Translations under genes and position numbers: made by a program
Notes under the pieces: generated by a model
Seen by the model: only the letters and a program-made list of their open reading frames with translations
Databases searched by the model: none
Told to the model about the DNA's origin: nothing
DNA from: Clostridiales bacterium
Lineage (GTDB): Bacteria; Bacillota; Clostridia; Lachnospirales; Lachnospiraceae
Reading direction: 5' to 3'
Length of the DNA: 64,000 nt
NCBI GenBank assembly: GCA_021199255.1
Contig: JAJQIK010000081.1
Span: 186,001 to 250,000 of the forward strand
Part shown: in pieces, positions 49,931-58,645 of the stretch
Position numbering within the stretch: the stretch's first letter is position 1
Layout: the number at the start of each line of letters is the position of its first letter

Positions 49931-51418
49931 ATGCTGTATATTGGCGTAGATTTGGGAACTTCCGCGGTAAAGCTTCTGTTGATGGAAGGAAGCGGCAGGA
50001 TTGTGAATATCGTATCGAAGGAATATCCCATTTATTTTCCACATCCGGGCTGGTCGGAGCAGAAGCCGGAGGATTGGTACGAACAGACGATAGCGGGGAT
50101 CAGGGAACTGATTGCCGATGTGGATAAGAGCCGGATCGGCGGGATCAGCTTCGGCGGACAGATGCACGGGCTGGTGATTTTAGACGAGAAGGACGAGGTG
50201 ATCAGGCCGGCAATTCTCTGGAATGACGGCAGAACCGTCGAGGAATGTGATTATTTGAATCAGGTAATCGGGAAAGAAAAGCTGTCTGCGTATACGGCGA
50301 ATATTGCTTTCACCGGTTTTACGGCGCCCAAGCTGTTATGGGTGAAAAATAAAGAACCGGAGAATTTTGCCAGAATCCGTAAAATCATGCTGCCCAAGGA
50401 TTATATTGCTTACAGGCTGACGGGCGTGCACTGTACAGACGTATCGGACGCCTCCGGTACGCTGCTTTTCGATGTGAAGAACAGGCGCTGGTCTGAGGAG
50501 ATGTGTAAAGTCTGCGGCGTGCGGGAGGAGCAGCTGGCGCGGATTTTTGAAAGCTATGAGACGGTAGGCACGGTGCTGCCTGAAATCGCCGAAGAACTGG
50601 GGATTCCGGCCACTGTTAAAGTGGCGGCGGGAGGCGGCGACAACGCGGCGGCAGCGGTGGGAACCGGTACGGTAGGGGAGGGAAGGTGCAATATTTCCCT
50701 GGGTACCAGCGGCACGATTTTTATCTCGTCCCATCAATTCGGCGTGGATCAGTTCAATGCGTTGCATGCCTTTGCCCATGCGGACGGACATTATCACCTG
50801 ATGGGCTGTATGTTAAGCGCCGCCTCCTGTAATAAGTGGTGGATGGATGAGATTATCGGTACGAAGGATTACGACGCCCAGCAGACAGCGATTGCGGCTG
50901 ACAGGCTGGGAGAAAACCATGTGTATTTCCTGCCCTATCTGATGGGGGAGCGCTCTCCCCATAACGATCCCAACGCAAGAGGTACTTTTATCGGTATGAC
51001 CATGGACACCACCAGAGCCGATATGACACAGGCAGTATTGGAGGGAGTGGCGTTCGCCCTGCGGGATTCCCTGGAGGTAGCCAGAGCCCTGGGAATCAGG
51101 ATCGAAAGGACAAAGATTTGCGGCGGGGGCGCTAAAAGCCCACTGTGGAAGAAGATGATTGCCAATATCATGAATTTAAAGGTAGATGTGATTGAGAGCG
51201 AGGAAGGCCCGGCCATGGGCGGCGCTATGCTGGCCGCTGTGGCATGCGGGGAGTATGGAAATGTGGAAGAAGCGGCGGCGAAGATTGTGAAGGTGGTAGA
51301 TACGGTCGAGCCGGAAAAAGAACTGGTAGAAAAGTATGAGGAGAGGTATCAGCAGTTTCGGCAGATTTATCCCGCCTGCAGGGATCTATTTGCCAGGCTT
51401 GGCCAGCCCGTGGAATAA
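49931..51418 (+). CDS. xylB: Xylulokinase
   Basis: The product is 495 aa, normal for XylB, starting at the ATG at 49931 with TGGAGG 7 bp upstream. It phosphorylates a ketopentose, classically D-xylulose to xylulose-5-phosphate. FGGY-kinase motifs are intact: IGVDLGTSAVKLLL, GISFGGQMHGLVILD (substrate-binding MHG of xylulokinases), AILWNDGRT, AAGGGDNAAAAVGTG, ISLGTSGTIFISS, and GGGAKSPLWKKMIANI near the C-terminus. It sits first in an operon with an isomerase-like gene, 114 bp upstream of it. No xylose isomerase XylA is in the window. Confidence 0.93.
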   Translation: MLYIGVDLGTSAVKLLLMEGSGRIVNIVSKEYPIYFPHPGWSEQKPEDWYEQTIAGIRELIADVDKSRIGGISFGGQMHGLVILDEKDEVIRPAILWNDGRTVEECDYLNQVIGKEKLSAYTANIAFTGFTAPKLLWVKNKEPENFARIRKIMLPKDYIAYRLTGVHCTDVSDASGTLLFDVKNRRWSEEMCKVCGVREEQLARIFESYETVGTVLPEIAEELGIPATVKVAAGGGDNAAAAVGTGTVGEGRCNISLGTSGTIFISSHQFGVDQFNALHAFAHADGHYHLMGCMLSAASCNKWWMDEIIGTKDYDAQQTAIAADRLGENHVYFLPYLMGERSPHNDPNARGTFIGMTMDTTRADMTQAVLEGVAFALRDSLEVARALGIRIERTKICGGGAKSPLWKKMIANIMNLKVDVIESEEGPAMGGAMLAAVACGEYGNVEEAAAKIVKVVDTVEPEKELVEKYEERYQQFRQIYPACRDLFARLGQPVE

Positions 51419-51532
51419 TCTCCGGCGACGGCATTACAGAGACAGGAAACGCAGACCTTGATTGGCGGGAAGGAGCCAATCAGCAAATAAAAAGGAATAC
51501 CGGTCAACCCGGTAAGAAGGAGGAACAGTGAT

Positions 51533-53017
51533 ATGAATAATTTACCGAAGGTCAAAATCGGCATCGTGGCGGTCAGCCGTGACTGCTTCCCCGCGTCTTT
51601 GGCGGTGAACAGAAGAAAAGCGCTTGTGGAGGCATACAAGGCGAAATATGACGCGGAGGATATTTATGAGTGTCCTGTCTGTATTATTGAGAGCGAGATC
51701 GATATGGTGAACGCGCTTCAGGACATCAAAGAGAACGGCTGTAACGCGCTCTGCGTATATCTGGGCAATTTCGGCCCGGAGATTTCCGAGACATTGCTGG
51801 CGAAGCATTTCGAGGGTCCCAAGATGTTCGTGGCGGCAGCGGAGGAGTCCCAGAGCGATTTGATTCAGGGACGCGGTGATGCGTACTGCGGTATGCTGAA
51901 CGCAAGCTATAACCTGAAGCTTCGTAATGTAAAGGCTTATATCCCTGAATATCCGGTAGGAGACGCGCAGGACTGTGCGGATATGATTCATGAGTTTGTG
52001 CCGATTGCCCGCGCTGTGGCAGCATTATCAGGCTTAAAGATTATTTCCTTCGGCCCCAGGCCCCTGAATTTCCTGGCGTGCAACGCGCCCATTAAGCAGC
52101 TTTATAATCTGGGGGTAGAGATTGAGGAAAACTCAGAGCTTGACTTATTCGAAGCGTATAATAAGCATGCGGGAGATCCCCGTATCCCGGAGGTGGTCAA
52201 GGATATGGAGGCGGAGCTTGGGGAAGGCAATAATAAGCCCACGATTCTTCCGAAGCTGGCACAGTATGAGTTAACGCTTCTGGACTGGATCGAAGAACAC
52301 AAAGGATATCGCGAATATGTGGCAATCGCCGGTAAATGCTGGCCTGCTTTCCAGACGCAGTTCGGATTCGTACCCTGCTATGTCAACAGCCGTCTGACGG
52401 GCAGAGGGATTCCGGTATCCTGCGAGGTAGATATCTACGGGTGCTTAAGCGAGTTTATCGGGGAAGCGGTCAGCGATGATATCGTAACGCTGCTGGACAT
52501 CAATAATTCTGTGCCGAAGGATATGTACAGGGAGTCTATCGAAGGCAAGTTTGATTATAAGTTTACGGATACCTTTATGGGATTCCACTGCGGCAATACC
52601 TGTTCCAAGAAGCTGTCCAAATGCAGCATGGAGTATCAGATGATCATGGCAAGAGCCCTTCCCGAAGAAGTAACCCAGGGAACGCTGGAGGGGGACATTG
52701 TGCCGGGCGATATCACCTTTTACCGTCTGCAAAGCACCGCCGACAACATTCTGCGCGCTTATGTGGCGGAGGGAGAAGTGCTTCCTGTGGCGTCCAGATC
52801 TTTCGGCGGTATCGGTGTATTCGCGATTCCGGAAATGGGAAGATTCTATCGCCATGTATTGATTGAGAAGAATTATCCTCATCATGGCGCGGTTGCGTTC
52901 GGACACCATGGCAAGGCCTTATTCGAGGTATTTAAGTATATCGGCGTAGAGGTCGGCGAGATTGGTTATAACCAGCCCAAGAGCGTGCCCTATCCTACCG
53001 AGAATCCTTTTGCGTAG
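51533..53017 (+). CDS. L-fucose/L-arabinose isomerase family protein
   Basis: The product is 494 aa. It starts KVKIGIVAVSRDCFPASLAV. The N-terminal sugar-binding Rossmann-like part has the pattern ALCVYLGNFGPEISETLLAK, and the middle includes ISFGPRPLNFLACNAP. The C-terminal metal domain carries FGFVPCYVNSRLTGRGIPVSCEVDIYG in the FucI manner, DIYG/FHCGNT and GAVAFGHHGKALFEV. The family makes ketoses from aldoses using manganese. The length is nearer AraA (about 500) than FucI (about 590) and the exact sugar cannot be read from sequence. Because the operon partner is XylB, the product is probably a ketopentose such as xylulose or ribulose. AGGAGGAAC precedes the ATG. Confidence 0.82.
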   Translation: MNNLPKVKIGIVAVSRDCFPASLAVNRRKALVEAYKAKYDAEDIYECPVCIIESEIDMVNALQDIKENGCNALCVYLGNFGPEISETLLAKHFEGPKMFVAAAEESQSDLIQGRGDAYCGMLNASYNLKLRNVKAYIPEYPVGDAQDCADMIHEFVPIARAVAALSGLKIISFGPRPLNFLACNAPIKQLYNLGVEIEENSELDLFEAYNKHAGDPRIPEVVKDMEAELGEGNNKPTILPKLAQYELTLLDWIEEHKGYREYVAIAGKCWPAFQTQFGFVPCYVNSRLTGRGIPVSCEVDIYGCLSEFIGEAVSDDIVTLLDINNSVPKDMYRESIEGKFDYKFTDTFMGFHCGNTCSKKLSKCSMEYQMIMARALPEEVTQGTLEGDIVPGDITFYRLQSTADNILRAYVAEGEVLPVASRSFGGIGVFAIPEMGRFYRHVLIEKNYPHHGAVAFGHHGKALFEVFKYIGVEVGEIGYNQPKSVPYPTENPFA

Positions 53018-53133
53018 GTTTCCGGCGAACCCTGTAAATAGGCTGTCAAAGCCGGAATGACAGGATTTGGTTTATGGAATGGAAAAGATAATAGCGGCTA
53101 TGCAGTCCCTATATGTAATGAAACAAAGATAAG

Positions 53134-53171
53134 AAAACTCCCTGTGCCTGATAAAAGGTACAGGGAGTTTT
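53134..53171. terminator. Bidirectional terminator between convergent genes
   Basis: AAAACTCCCTGTGCC (53134-53148) pairs with GGTACAGGGAGTTTT (53157-53171), 15 bp with one G-T pair and an 8-nt loop. A runs on one side and T runs on the other let it work for the isomerase gene and for the minus-strand gene ending at 53218. Confidence 0.92.
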
Positions 53172-53217
53172 GGGTTGTTGTCATCAAAAATCCTGAAGCA
53201 ATATCCGCGAATCCACA

Positions 53218-53913
53218 TCAGGTGGAACTGTCAATGGTGGAATCCGTGGTAGTCGTGCTGTAGGTGCCGCTGCTGGTATAAGTCTGGGCGGTCACGGAGG
53301 TACCGTCAGTGGAATAGCGGTAGATCTGGCTTGCCCGGTAGGATACTTTGGCGGCAAAGGAATTGGTGCCGTTGAATAAGGTTTTCATGGTCGCCGTGCT
53401 GGCGCTCTTAAAAGTATCCTCGTCAAGGGATAAGGTTCTGTCCGCGTTTAAGGTAATACCGATCTGAGCAAAAAGCTCGTAGTTATTATACATGGTATCA
53501 TAGAGATACTGCGCCTGCTTCTGGACTGAGGTGTTGGAGCTGTCGGTAGCGTTTGTCATCAGGCTGTTGTAGTTTTCTATAAATTCAGACACGGCTTCAT
53601 AAGCTTCGTCCAGATTATCTTCACTAAAGTCAAAGGTGGTCAGGGATTCAGCGGATTGATAAGCGCTGCTGGCGGCGGAGGCTGAAAGAGTATCTTTAAC
53701 ACTGGAAGTACTCGTGCTCTCACTGTCTTCATCGCTTTCGCTGGTCTTCGCGTAGTATGCTTTCATCATTTTACTGTAACTGCCGTTTTTGATCGCCGCA
53801 TAATCGGCAAGCAGCGAAGATAAATCTGAAGTGGAGCTGGAGCTGCTTCCGCTCAGCAGAGTCGAGTAAGTATCTGCAAGACCTGAATTGATTCCATTCA
53901 AACTAATTCCCAT
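53218..53913 (-). CDS. Ser/Thr-rich protein with FliD-C-like segment, function unknown
   Basis: The product is 231 aa from the ATG at 53913, which follows GGAGG. There is no signal peptide or membrane segment. Residues 1-90 are Ser-rich (LLSGSSSSSTSDLSSLLADY). Residues about 95-205 are helical and resemble the C-terminal region of flagellar cap proteins: AYEAVSEFIENYNSLM, KQAQYLYDTMYNNYELFAQI, GITLNADRTLSLDEDTFKSA. The tail is Thr/Ser repeats. No other flagellar gene is in the window. It could be an orphan FliD-like or surface-assembly protein; the match is partial and by eye only. Confidence 0.6.
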   Translation of the reverse strand: MGISLNGINSGLADTYSTLLSGSSSSSTSDLSSLLADYAAIKNGSYSKMMKAYYAKTSESDEDSESTSTSSVKDTLSASAASSAYQSAESLTTFDFSEDNLDEAYEAVSEFIENYNSLMTNATDSSNTSVQKQAQYLYDTMYNNYELFAQIGITLNADRTLSLDEDTFKSASTATMKTLFNGTNSFAAKVSYRASQIYRYSTDGTSVTAQTYTSSGTYSTTTTDSTIDSST

Positions 53914-54086
53914 ATTGTCCTCCATTCCAAAGGGTCGCACCCTTTCTTTTTCCTGTCATGACGATTTACGTCCTTATCTATTATTTCGGATATTTTACGG
54001 TTTTGTAAAGAGGTAAAATGTGTTTTTTTTATGAATTAGGGGCGTTATGGGTTCCGCGGCAGGCGGAGATTCTTTTTGGGGGAAAT

Positions 54087-55136
54087 TTAATCCAGTTTTA
54101 AGTCGTTTTCCCGAATCCAGCCGATTTTGCGCAGCAGATTGCCTGCCAGCAGGGAAATGACCGCCGGCAGAATAAAGCTGATTAAGATCAGTCCGATCCA
54201 GTCAAAGGCGGTGACAGCGTCTTTGGCGCCGGAGGCAATGTCGCTGATCCAGCCTGTATAGACGCCGATCTGTCCCACCAGGCCACAGGTTCCCATACCG
54301 GAGGATACGGGGGTGCCGTTCATCTGCAAATGAAAGATGCAGGTGGCTATGGGGCCGGTAATTGCGGAGGCGATAATGGGCGGAATCCAGATTTTGGGAT
54401 TCTTCAGGATATTTCCCATTTGCAGCATGGAGGTGCCAAGCCCTTGGGAAATCAGGCCTCCCCACCTGTTTTCCTTAAAACTCATTACGGCAAAGCCTAC
54501 CATATTGGCGCAGCAGCCTGCTACCGCGGCGCCGCCCGCAAGCCCGGTTAAGGATAATGCGGCGCAGATGGCGGCGGATGAAATGGGGAGGGTCAGGGCA
54601 ATTCCTACCAGCACAGAGACCAGGATACCCATTAAGAAGGGCTGCAAATCAGTAGCCCACATGATGAGCTGCCCCACGGAGCTTGCCACGGCTCCGATAC
54701 CCGGCGCCAGTAAGGAGGACAGGGCGACTCCCACGAATATGGTCACAAAGGGAGTGGCCAGAATGTCGATTTTTGTTTCTTTGGAAACTGCCTTACCACA
54801 TTCCGCGGCTAAAATGGCAATGATAAGAACCGCCAGAGGACCTCCGGCGCCGCCCAGTTCATTGGCCGCGCCGCCTACAGCGGCAAGGGAGAAAAGCACC
54901 AGCGGAGGAGCCTGCAGGGCGAATCCAATGGAGATTGCCATGGCGGGTCCGGCCATGGAAGAGGCATAGGAGCCGATGGTGACGAGAAACTCGATTCCTG
55001 TCTGCTGTCCCAGCGTCTTGATGATGGTGCCGATGAGCAGAGAACAGAAAAGCCCCTGCGCCATGGCGCTGAGACATTCCACTCCATATCTCTTAAAGGA
55101 GAAAATGATGTTTTTACGTTTTAAAAATTCTTTCAT
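54087..55136 (-). CDS. PTS EIIC-type membrane protein (PTS_EIIC_2 family)
   Basis: The product is 349 aa with about nine hydrophobic segments. FKRYGVECLSAMAQGLFCSLLIG, GGAANELGGAGGPLAVLIIAILAAECGKAVS cut at GGAANELGGAGGPLAVLI, SGMGTCGLVGQIG and the C-terminal LLAGNLLRKIGWIRENDLKLD match the small PTS_EIIC_2 family. No EIIA or EIIB domain is fused or adjacent, so the phosphorylation partner is elsewhere or transport is PTS-independent. The substrate of this family is not established. It is a single gene, divergent from the polysaccharide deacetylase gene. Confidence 0.8.
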   Translation of the reverse strand: MKEFLKRKNIIFSFKRYGVECLSAMAQGLFCSLLIGTIIKTLGQQTGIEFLVTIGSYASSMAGPAMAISIGFALQAPPLVLFSLAAVGGAANELGGAGGPLAVLIIAILAAECGKAVSKETKIDILATPFVTIFVGVALSSLLAPGIGAVASSVGQLIMWATDLQPFLMGILVSVLVGIALTLPISSAAICAALSLTGLAGGAAVAGCCANMVGFAVMSFKENRWGGLISQGLGTSMLQMGNILKNPKIWIPPIIASAITGPIATCIFHLQMNGTPVSSGMGTCGLVGQIGVYTGWISDIASGAKDAVTAFDWIGLILISFILPAVISLLAGNLLRKIGWIRENDLKLD

Positions 55137-55488
55137 AATGGGTTAAATCCTTTCTAAGACTCTGAAACAGAGCTTGATATGACGAACATGACAGCCGTTC
55201 CACCGAATAAATGTAAAGACTACTGTCTTGTCACTTGCATTACACCATATTGTAATAGTTTCCGGAAAAATGTCAAGAGTAATCGAGGGAATTGCGGCTG
55301 AATCGCTGCCAGATGGCGCGGAGCGAAACCAGAGGGGAGAAAGCGCTTTTATTTTTTCATCAAACATGATAAGATTGGGGAAATGTAAGGCTGCCTTCGT
55401 CAAGCGCGCAGGAGAAAGGCGTTTTCGCAAATTTAGAACAAAATGCAAAATACGCCGCATATACTTTAGTAAAAAAGTGCGGGGCGGC
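55137..55488. promoter_or_regulatory. 352-bp divergent gap with a plus-strand promoter
   Basis: TTGTCA (55228-55233), 17-bp spacer and TGTAAT (55251-55256) form a promoter for the deacetylase gene, implying a leader of about 225 nt. The reading frame of the deacetylase stays open upstream to 55228, but that stretch is basic and non-homologous. No hairpin, riboswitch or operator was recognised in the leader. Confidence 0.55.
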
Positions 55489-56493
55489 ATGATGTTCAAA
55501 ACGCAGAAATCATGGAATGAAAAAATCGAATTGGCGCTTGGCGAATTAGAAAAACAGGTGTTTTCGAATAAGCACAGAAAAGCGAAGAATGAGGAATGGC
55601 CCAGACGCGAACAGGTGGAAGCATGGAGCGCGGAGAGAGAGCGGCAGCGTGGATACGGCCAGTATTGCGGCGGCTGTGAAGGAAGCAGGGAACAGACCAG
55701 GGAGGAGCGGAAGAAGGAGACTTTTCGCAGAAATGTACTCTTACAGGCTGCAAAGTCGGCGGCCTTTCTGCTGGCAACGGTTGCTTTGATTCAGGGAGTG
55801 GTAAGAGTGCTGCCAGACTCTATCACGGTCAGCAATACGGTGGGCGGCAGGGAACTGCCGATTTATTGTGTGCAGACCGATCAGAAGCAGGTGGCGCTCA
55901 GCTTTGACGCGGCATGGGGAAACGAAGATACGGCTGGGATTCTGGAAGTTTTGAGAAAATATAATGTAAAAGTTACTTTTTTTATGACCGGCGGCTGGGT
56001 GGAGAATTACCCGGAGGATGTCAAGGCGATTCTGGCAGATGGGCATGATCTGGGCAACCACAGTGAGAATCATAGAAATATGTCCCAGCTTTCTGACGAG
56101 GAATGTGAGGAGGAATTAATGTCGGTACATAAAAAGGTGCAGGAGCTGACCGGCTATGAAATGTTTCTGTTCCGTCCGCCCTATGGAGATTATGACAATG
56201 ATGTCATAAAAGTGGCAAAGGCCTGTGGTTATTACCCTATTCAGTGGGACGTGGACAGTCTGGACTGGAAGGACTACGGCGTGGATTCTATTATCCAGAC
56301 GGTGACGCAGCATAAGCATTTGGGGAATGGAAGTATCATTTTGTGCCATAATGGAGCCAAGTACACCTTAGACGCGCTGGAGACCTTAATCACAACCTTG
56401 CAGGGGCAGGGCTATGAACTGGTGCCGATTTCCCAGTTGATTTACAGGGATAATTATCACTTAGACCATGAGGGGCGTCAGATCAGCAGTTAA
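55489..56493 (+). CDS. Polysaccharide deacetylase (NodB/PdaB type)
   Basis: The product is 334 aa from the ATG at 55489 (another ATG follows directly). A charged cytoplasmic stretch of about 70 aa and a signal anchor (LLQAAKSAAFLLATVALIQGVV) precede the NodB domain. The domain has motif 1 VALSFDAAWGNEDTAGIL, the metal site HDLGNHSENHRNMSQLS (HxxxH), FLFRPPYGDYDND, WDVDSLDWKDYG and ILCHNG. SFDAAWGNED is typical of PdaB-like sporulation deacetylases and of related clostridial enzymes. Likely role: deacetylation of peptidoglycan or another amino-sugar polymer outside the membrane. Whether it belongs to sporulation cannot be settled here. Confidence 0.92.
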   Translation: MMFKTQKSWNEKIELALGELEKQVFSNKHRKAKNEEWPRREQVEAWSAERERQRGYGQYCGGCEGSREQTREERKKETFRRNVLLQAAKSAAFLLATVALIQGVVRVLPDSITVSNTVGGRELPIYCVQTDQKQVALSFDAAWGNEDTAGILEVLRKYNVKVTFFMTGGWVENYPEDVKAILADGHDLGNHSENHRNMSQLSDEECEEELMSVHKKVQELTGYEMFLFRPPYGDYDNDVIKVAKACGYYPIQWDVDSLDWKDYGVDSIIQTVTQHKHLGNGSIILCHNGAKYTLDALETLITTLQGQGYELVPISQLIYRDNYHLDHEGRQISS

Positions 56494-56547
56494 AGGGGCG
56501 GCGGCGTGATGCCGGCGTCAAAATAGATTACGGAAGAGGGAAAGGAT

Positions 56548-57285
56548 ATGTATGGAGCAAAAGCCGTGATTGGCGTTATGCCTTTATGGGATGAGGAAAA
56601 GGAAAGTATATGGATGCTTCCGGGATATATGCGGTCTCTGGAAGAGCAGGGCGCCGTTACCATGATGCTTCCGCTTACGGATCAGGAGGGGATTCTCGAT
56701 TATTTCCTCTCCTTGTGCGACGGGTTTTTGTTTACCGGCGGGCAGGATGTGTCTCCGGCGCTTTATCAGGAAGAAAAATCTGAGAAGTGCGGAGAGACTT
56801 GCGGCCTGCGGGATCGGATGGAACAATATATTCTCAGAAAGGCCATAGAGGCAGATAAGGCTGTTCTGGGGATTTGCCGGGGGATTCAACTGATGAATGT
56901 GGCGTTGGGAGGAACGTTGTATCAGGATCTGCCATCGGAGATTTCCTCCCCGATAGAGCATCATATGAGGGCGCCCTACGACAGAGAGGCGCATAAGGTA
57001 CGGATTGTAAAGGGCAGTCCGCTGGAAGCCGTTGTGAATCATAATATCATAGCGGTGAACAGCTATCACCATCAGGCGATTAAACGGCTGGCGGAACCGC
57101 TGCGCGCGATGGCTTACGCCGAGGATCAGATTGTGGAAGCGGTGTATATGCCTTCCCAAAGGTTTATCTGGGGTATCCAATGGCATCCGGAGTTTTCTTA
57201 TCAGGTGTCAAAAGAAAGCAGGAGTATCCTGAAGGCTTTCCTCTCAGCGGCCGCGTGGGAAGAAAACGAGGAATACAGGAGTTAA
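56548..57285 (+). CDS. Class C26 gamma-glutamyl hydrolase (PuuD-like)
   Basis: The product is 245 aa, typical of the gamma-glutamyl-gamma-aminobutyrate hydrolase family. Glutamine-amidotransferase-like motifs are clear: GFLFTGGQDVSPALY, nucleophile Cys in AVLGICRGIQLMNVALGG, VNSYHHQAIKRLA and IWGIQWHPEFSY with the His and Glu of the triad. AGAGGGAAAGG precedes the ATG. Family members split gamma-glutamyl bonds in putrescine breakdown or related pathways. No puu genes are nearby, so the true substrate is open. Confidence 0.9.
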   Translation: MYGAKAVIGVMPLWDEEKESIWMLPGYMRSLEEQGAVTMMLPLTDQEGILDYFLSLCDGFLFTGGQDVSPALYQEEKSEKCGETCGLRDRMEQYILRKAIEADKAVLGICRGIQLMNVALGGTLYQDLPSEISSPIEHHMRAPYDREAHKVRIVKGSPLEAVVNHNIIAVNSYHHQAIKRLAEPLRAMAYAEDQIVEAVYMPSQRFIWGIQWHPEFSYQVSKESRSILKAFLSAAAWEENEEYRS

Positions 57286-57355
57286 AGCTAGATTTAATAA
57301 TAGAAACAGAACCCAAAGGGGAGATGTGGAGACCCTGTGCCGGTGCGCGGACACA

Positions 57356-58444
57356 CTAGTATATCGTCTTCACATCAGAGATTTCCCCGTCGCGAATCTG
57401 GAACTGCCAGATCGAATGCCCGGGGATTCTGTGCTCTGTTAAATAATAGCTGTTATCTATAAAAGTAATGTAATATGGCGTTCCACCGCCAATGAAGCGG
57501 TCATACACATCTTCGTAATTTCCGTCGGAAAGAGTCGCTAAATTATCTGTGCGCAGGATCGTGGCGTAGTCCTGATTTCCATTAATATCAGTTGATATTG
57601 TAAGATAATAGTCGTTTTCGATTTTGGTCAGTTGAATCATGCCGGCCATAGAATCGGGAACGGGATAGGTATTGAGGATTTCGAAGGTATTCAGGTCGGC
57701 TTCTATGATAGCGGGAGTACCCGGAATACCGGATACGAAATAAATAACGTCGCCGATGATGGAAAAAGATCTGACATAGGTGTCAGATAAGGCATCTATG
57801 GTACGGATTTCGGTCAGATACATACGGCTGTCGTCAGGATCATGGCGGAACAGATACATTTCGCCGCTCATCGAGCTCCAGGCATAAAAGGTGTCGCTGG
57901 GCTCGTCATAGATAATATAATGGGGTCTGCTGCCGATTTCGTTAAAGGTCTGGGTGTGGAGGAAAAGCTCTCCTTTTTTCTCAAAGATGAGAATCCGGTT
58001 ATTTTCCGTGTCGTCCATCAGATAGACCAGACCGTCGCTGGCAAGGGTGTGCCCCTTATCGATGTCTGAGGTCATGACCTGCCATTCCCAGAGAGGGTCG
58101 GTGAGATTATTATGATAGATGACCTGATTGTGATAGCAGTCTACAATAAAATAGGTATCGTCCACCTTGGTGAGATAGGTTGGGACGCTTAAATCGCTAT
58201 AGGAATTGGCGGAGCCTGCGGTTTCTGCTGCAGTTTGGGAGTCGGCGCTGTTGGTGAGGTCGGACGCCCGCAGATAGCTGTCGCTGGCGCGGGAGGACGG
58301 CTCTGTGGAAGCCTCAGCGGACAAAGAAGCGGAAAGCTCCGCAGGATCAGCGGCGTCGGCTGTTGGCGTGTTGGAAACGGCGCCGCAGGCGCTAAGCAAT
58401 AGGGTTATGCCTGTAAGAAGGGGCAGTAAAGCGTTTCTTTTCAT
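57356..58444 (-). CDS. Lipoprotein of unknown function, possible beta-propeller
   Basis: The product is 362 aa. The ATG at 58444 follows GGAGGA and gives a clean lipoprotein signal (LLPLLTGITLLLSACG, Cys near residue 20). The frame is open further upstream through the dispersed repeat, but that extension is not signal-like. A Ser/Ala-rich tether of about 65 aa precedes a body made of repeated beta units of about 45-50 aa: YFIVDCYHNQVIYHN, LVYLMDDTENNRILIFEK, DTFYAWSSMSGEMYLFRH, VIYFVSGIPGTPAIIEAD, YYLTISTDINGN. This spacing suggests a surface beta-propeller. No catalytic motif was recognised. The ribosome binding site overlaps the edge of the 70-bp repeat. Confidence 0.75.
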   Translation of the reverse strand: MKRNALLPLLTGITLLLSACGAVSNTPTADAADPAELSASLSAEASTEPSSRASDSYLRASDLTNSADSQTAAETAGSANSYSDLSVPTYLTKVDDTYFIVDCYHNQVIYHNNLTDPLWEWQVMTSDIDKGHTLASDGLVYLMDDTENNRILIFEKKGELFLHTQTFNEIGSRPHYIIYDEPSDTFYAWSSMSGEMYLFRHDPDDSRMYLTEIRTIDALSDTYVRSFSIIGDVIYFVSGIPGTPAIIEADLNTFEILNTYPVPDSMAGMIQLTKIENDYYLTISTDINGNQDYATILRTDNLATLSDGNYEDVYDRFIGGGTPYYITFIDNSYYLTEHRIPGHSIWQFQIRDGEISDVKTIY

Positions 58445-58452
58445 GGAATCCT

Positions 58453-58554
58453 CCATTTCTGAGCAACTTGTTGCGAAGCGGCGGCGAGAAATCCGCGCAG
58501 GCGGTTTCTCGTCTGCCATCAGGGCCAAAGGGAAACAAGCTCTTTCCCTGTGGC
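58453..58554 (-). repeat. Dispersed hairpin-plus-70-bp repeat, copy 2
   Basis: Bases 58453-58522 are the complement of 32791-32860 with one difference in 70. Directly beside it is a hairpin GCCA-AGGGAAA / TTTCCCT-TGGC (58524-58554), in the same relative place as the unrelated-sequence hairpin of copy 1. The conserved block ends 8 bp before the lipoprotein ATG, and its last GG forms part of that gene's GGAGGA site, so the repeat makes up the gene's 5' leader. Confidence 0.8.
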
Positions 58555-58645
58555 GAAATTCTTGGTACACTGAAAAAGGTATCATTTTTATTTTATCTAT
58601 CATACTACAAATTATTCAGGAATCCCAGTATAATAGGGAAAAAGG

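Noticed and set aside
57356..58603. Longer version of the lipoprotein starting at 58603
   Set aside because: The extension is translated repeat sequence and would bury the lipoprotein signal peptide; the ATG at 58444 has GGAGGA and a proper signal.
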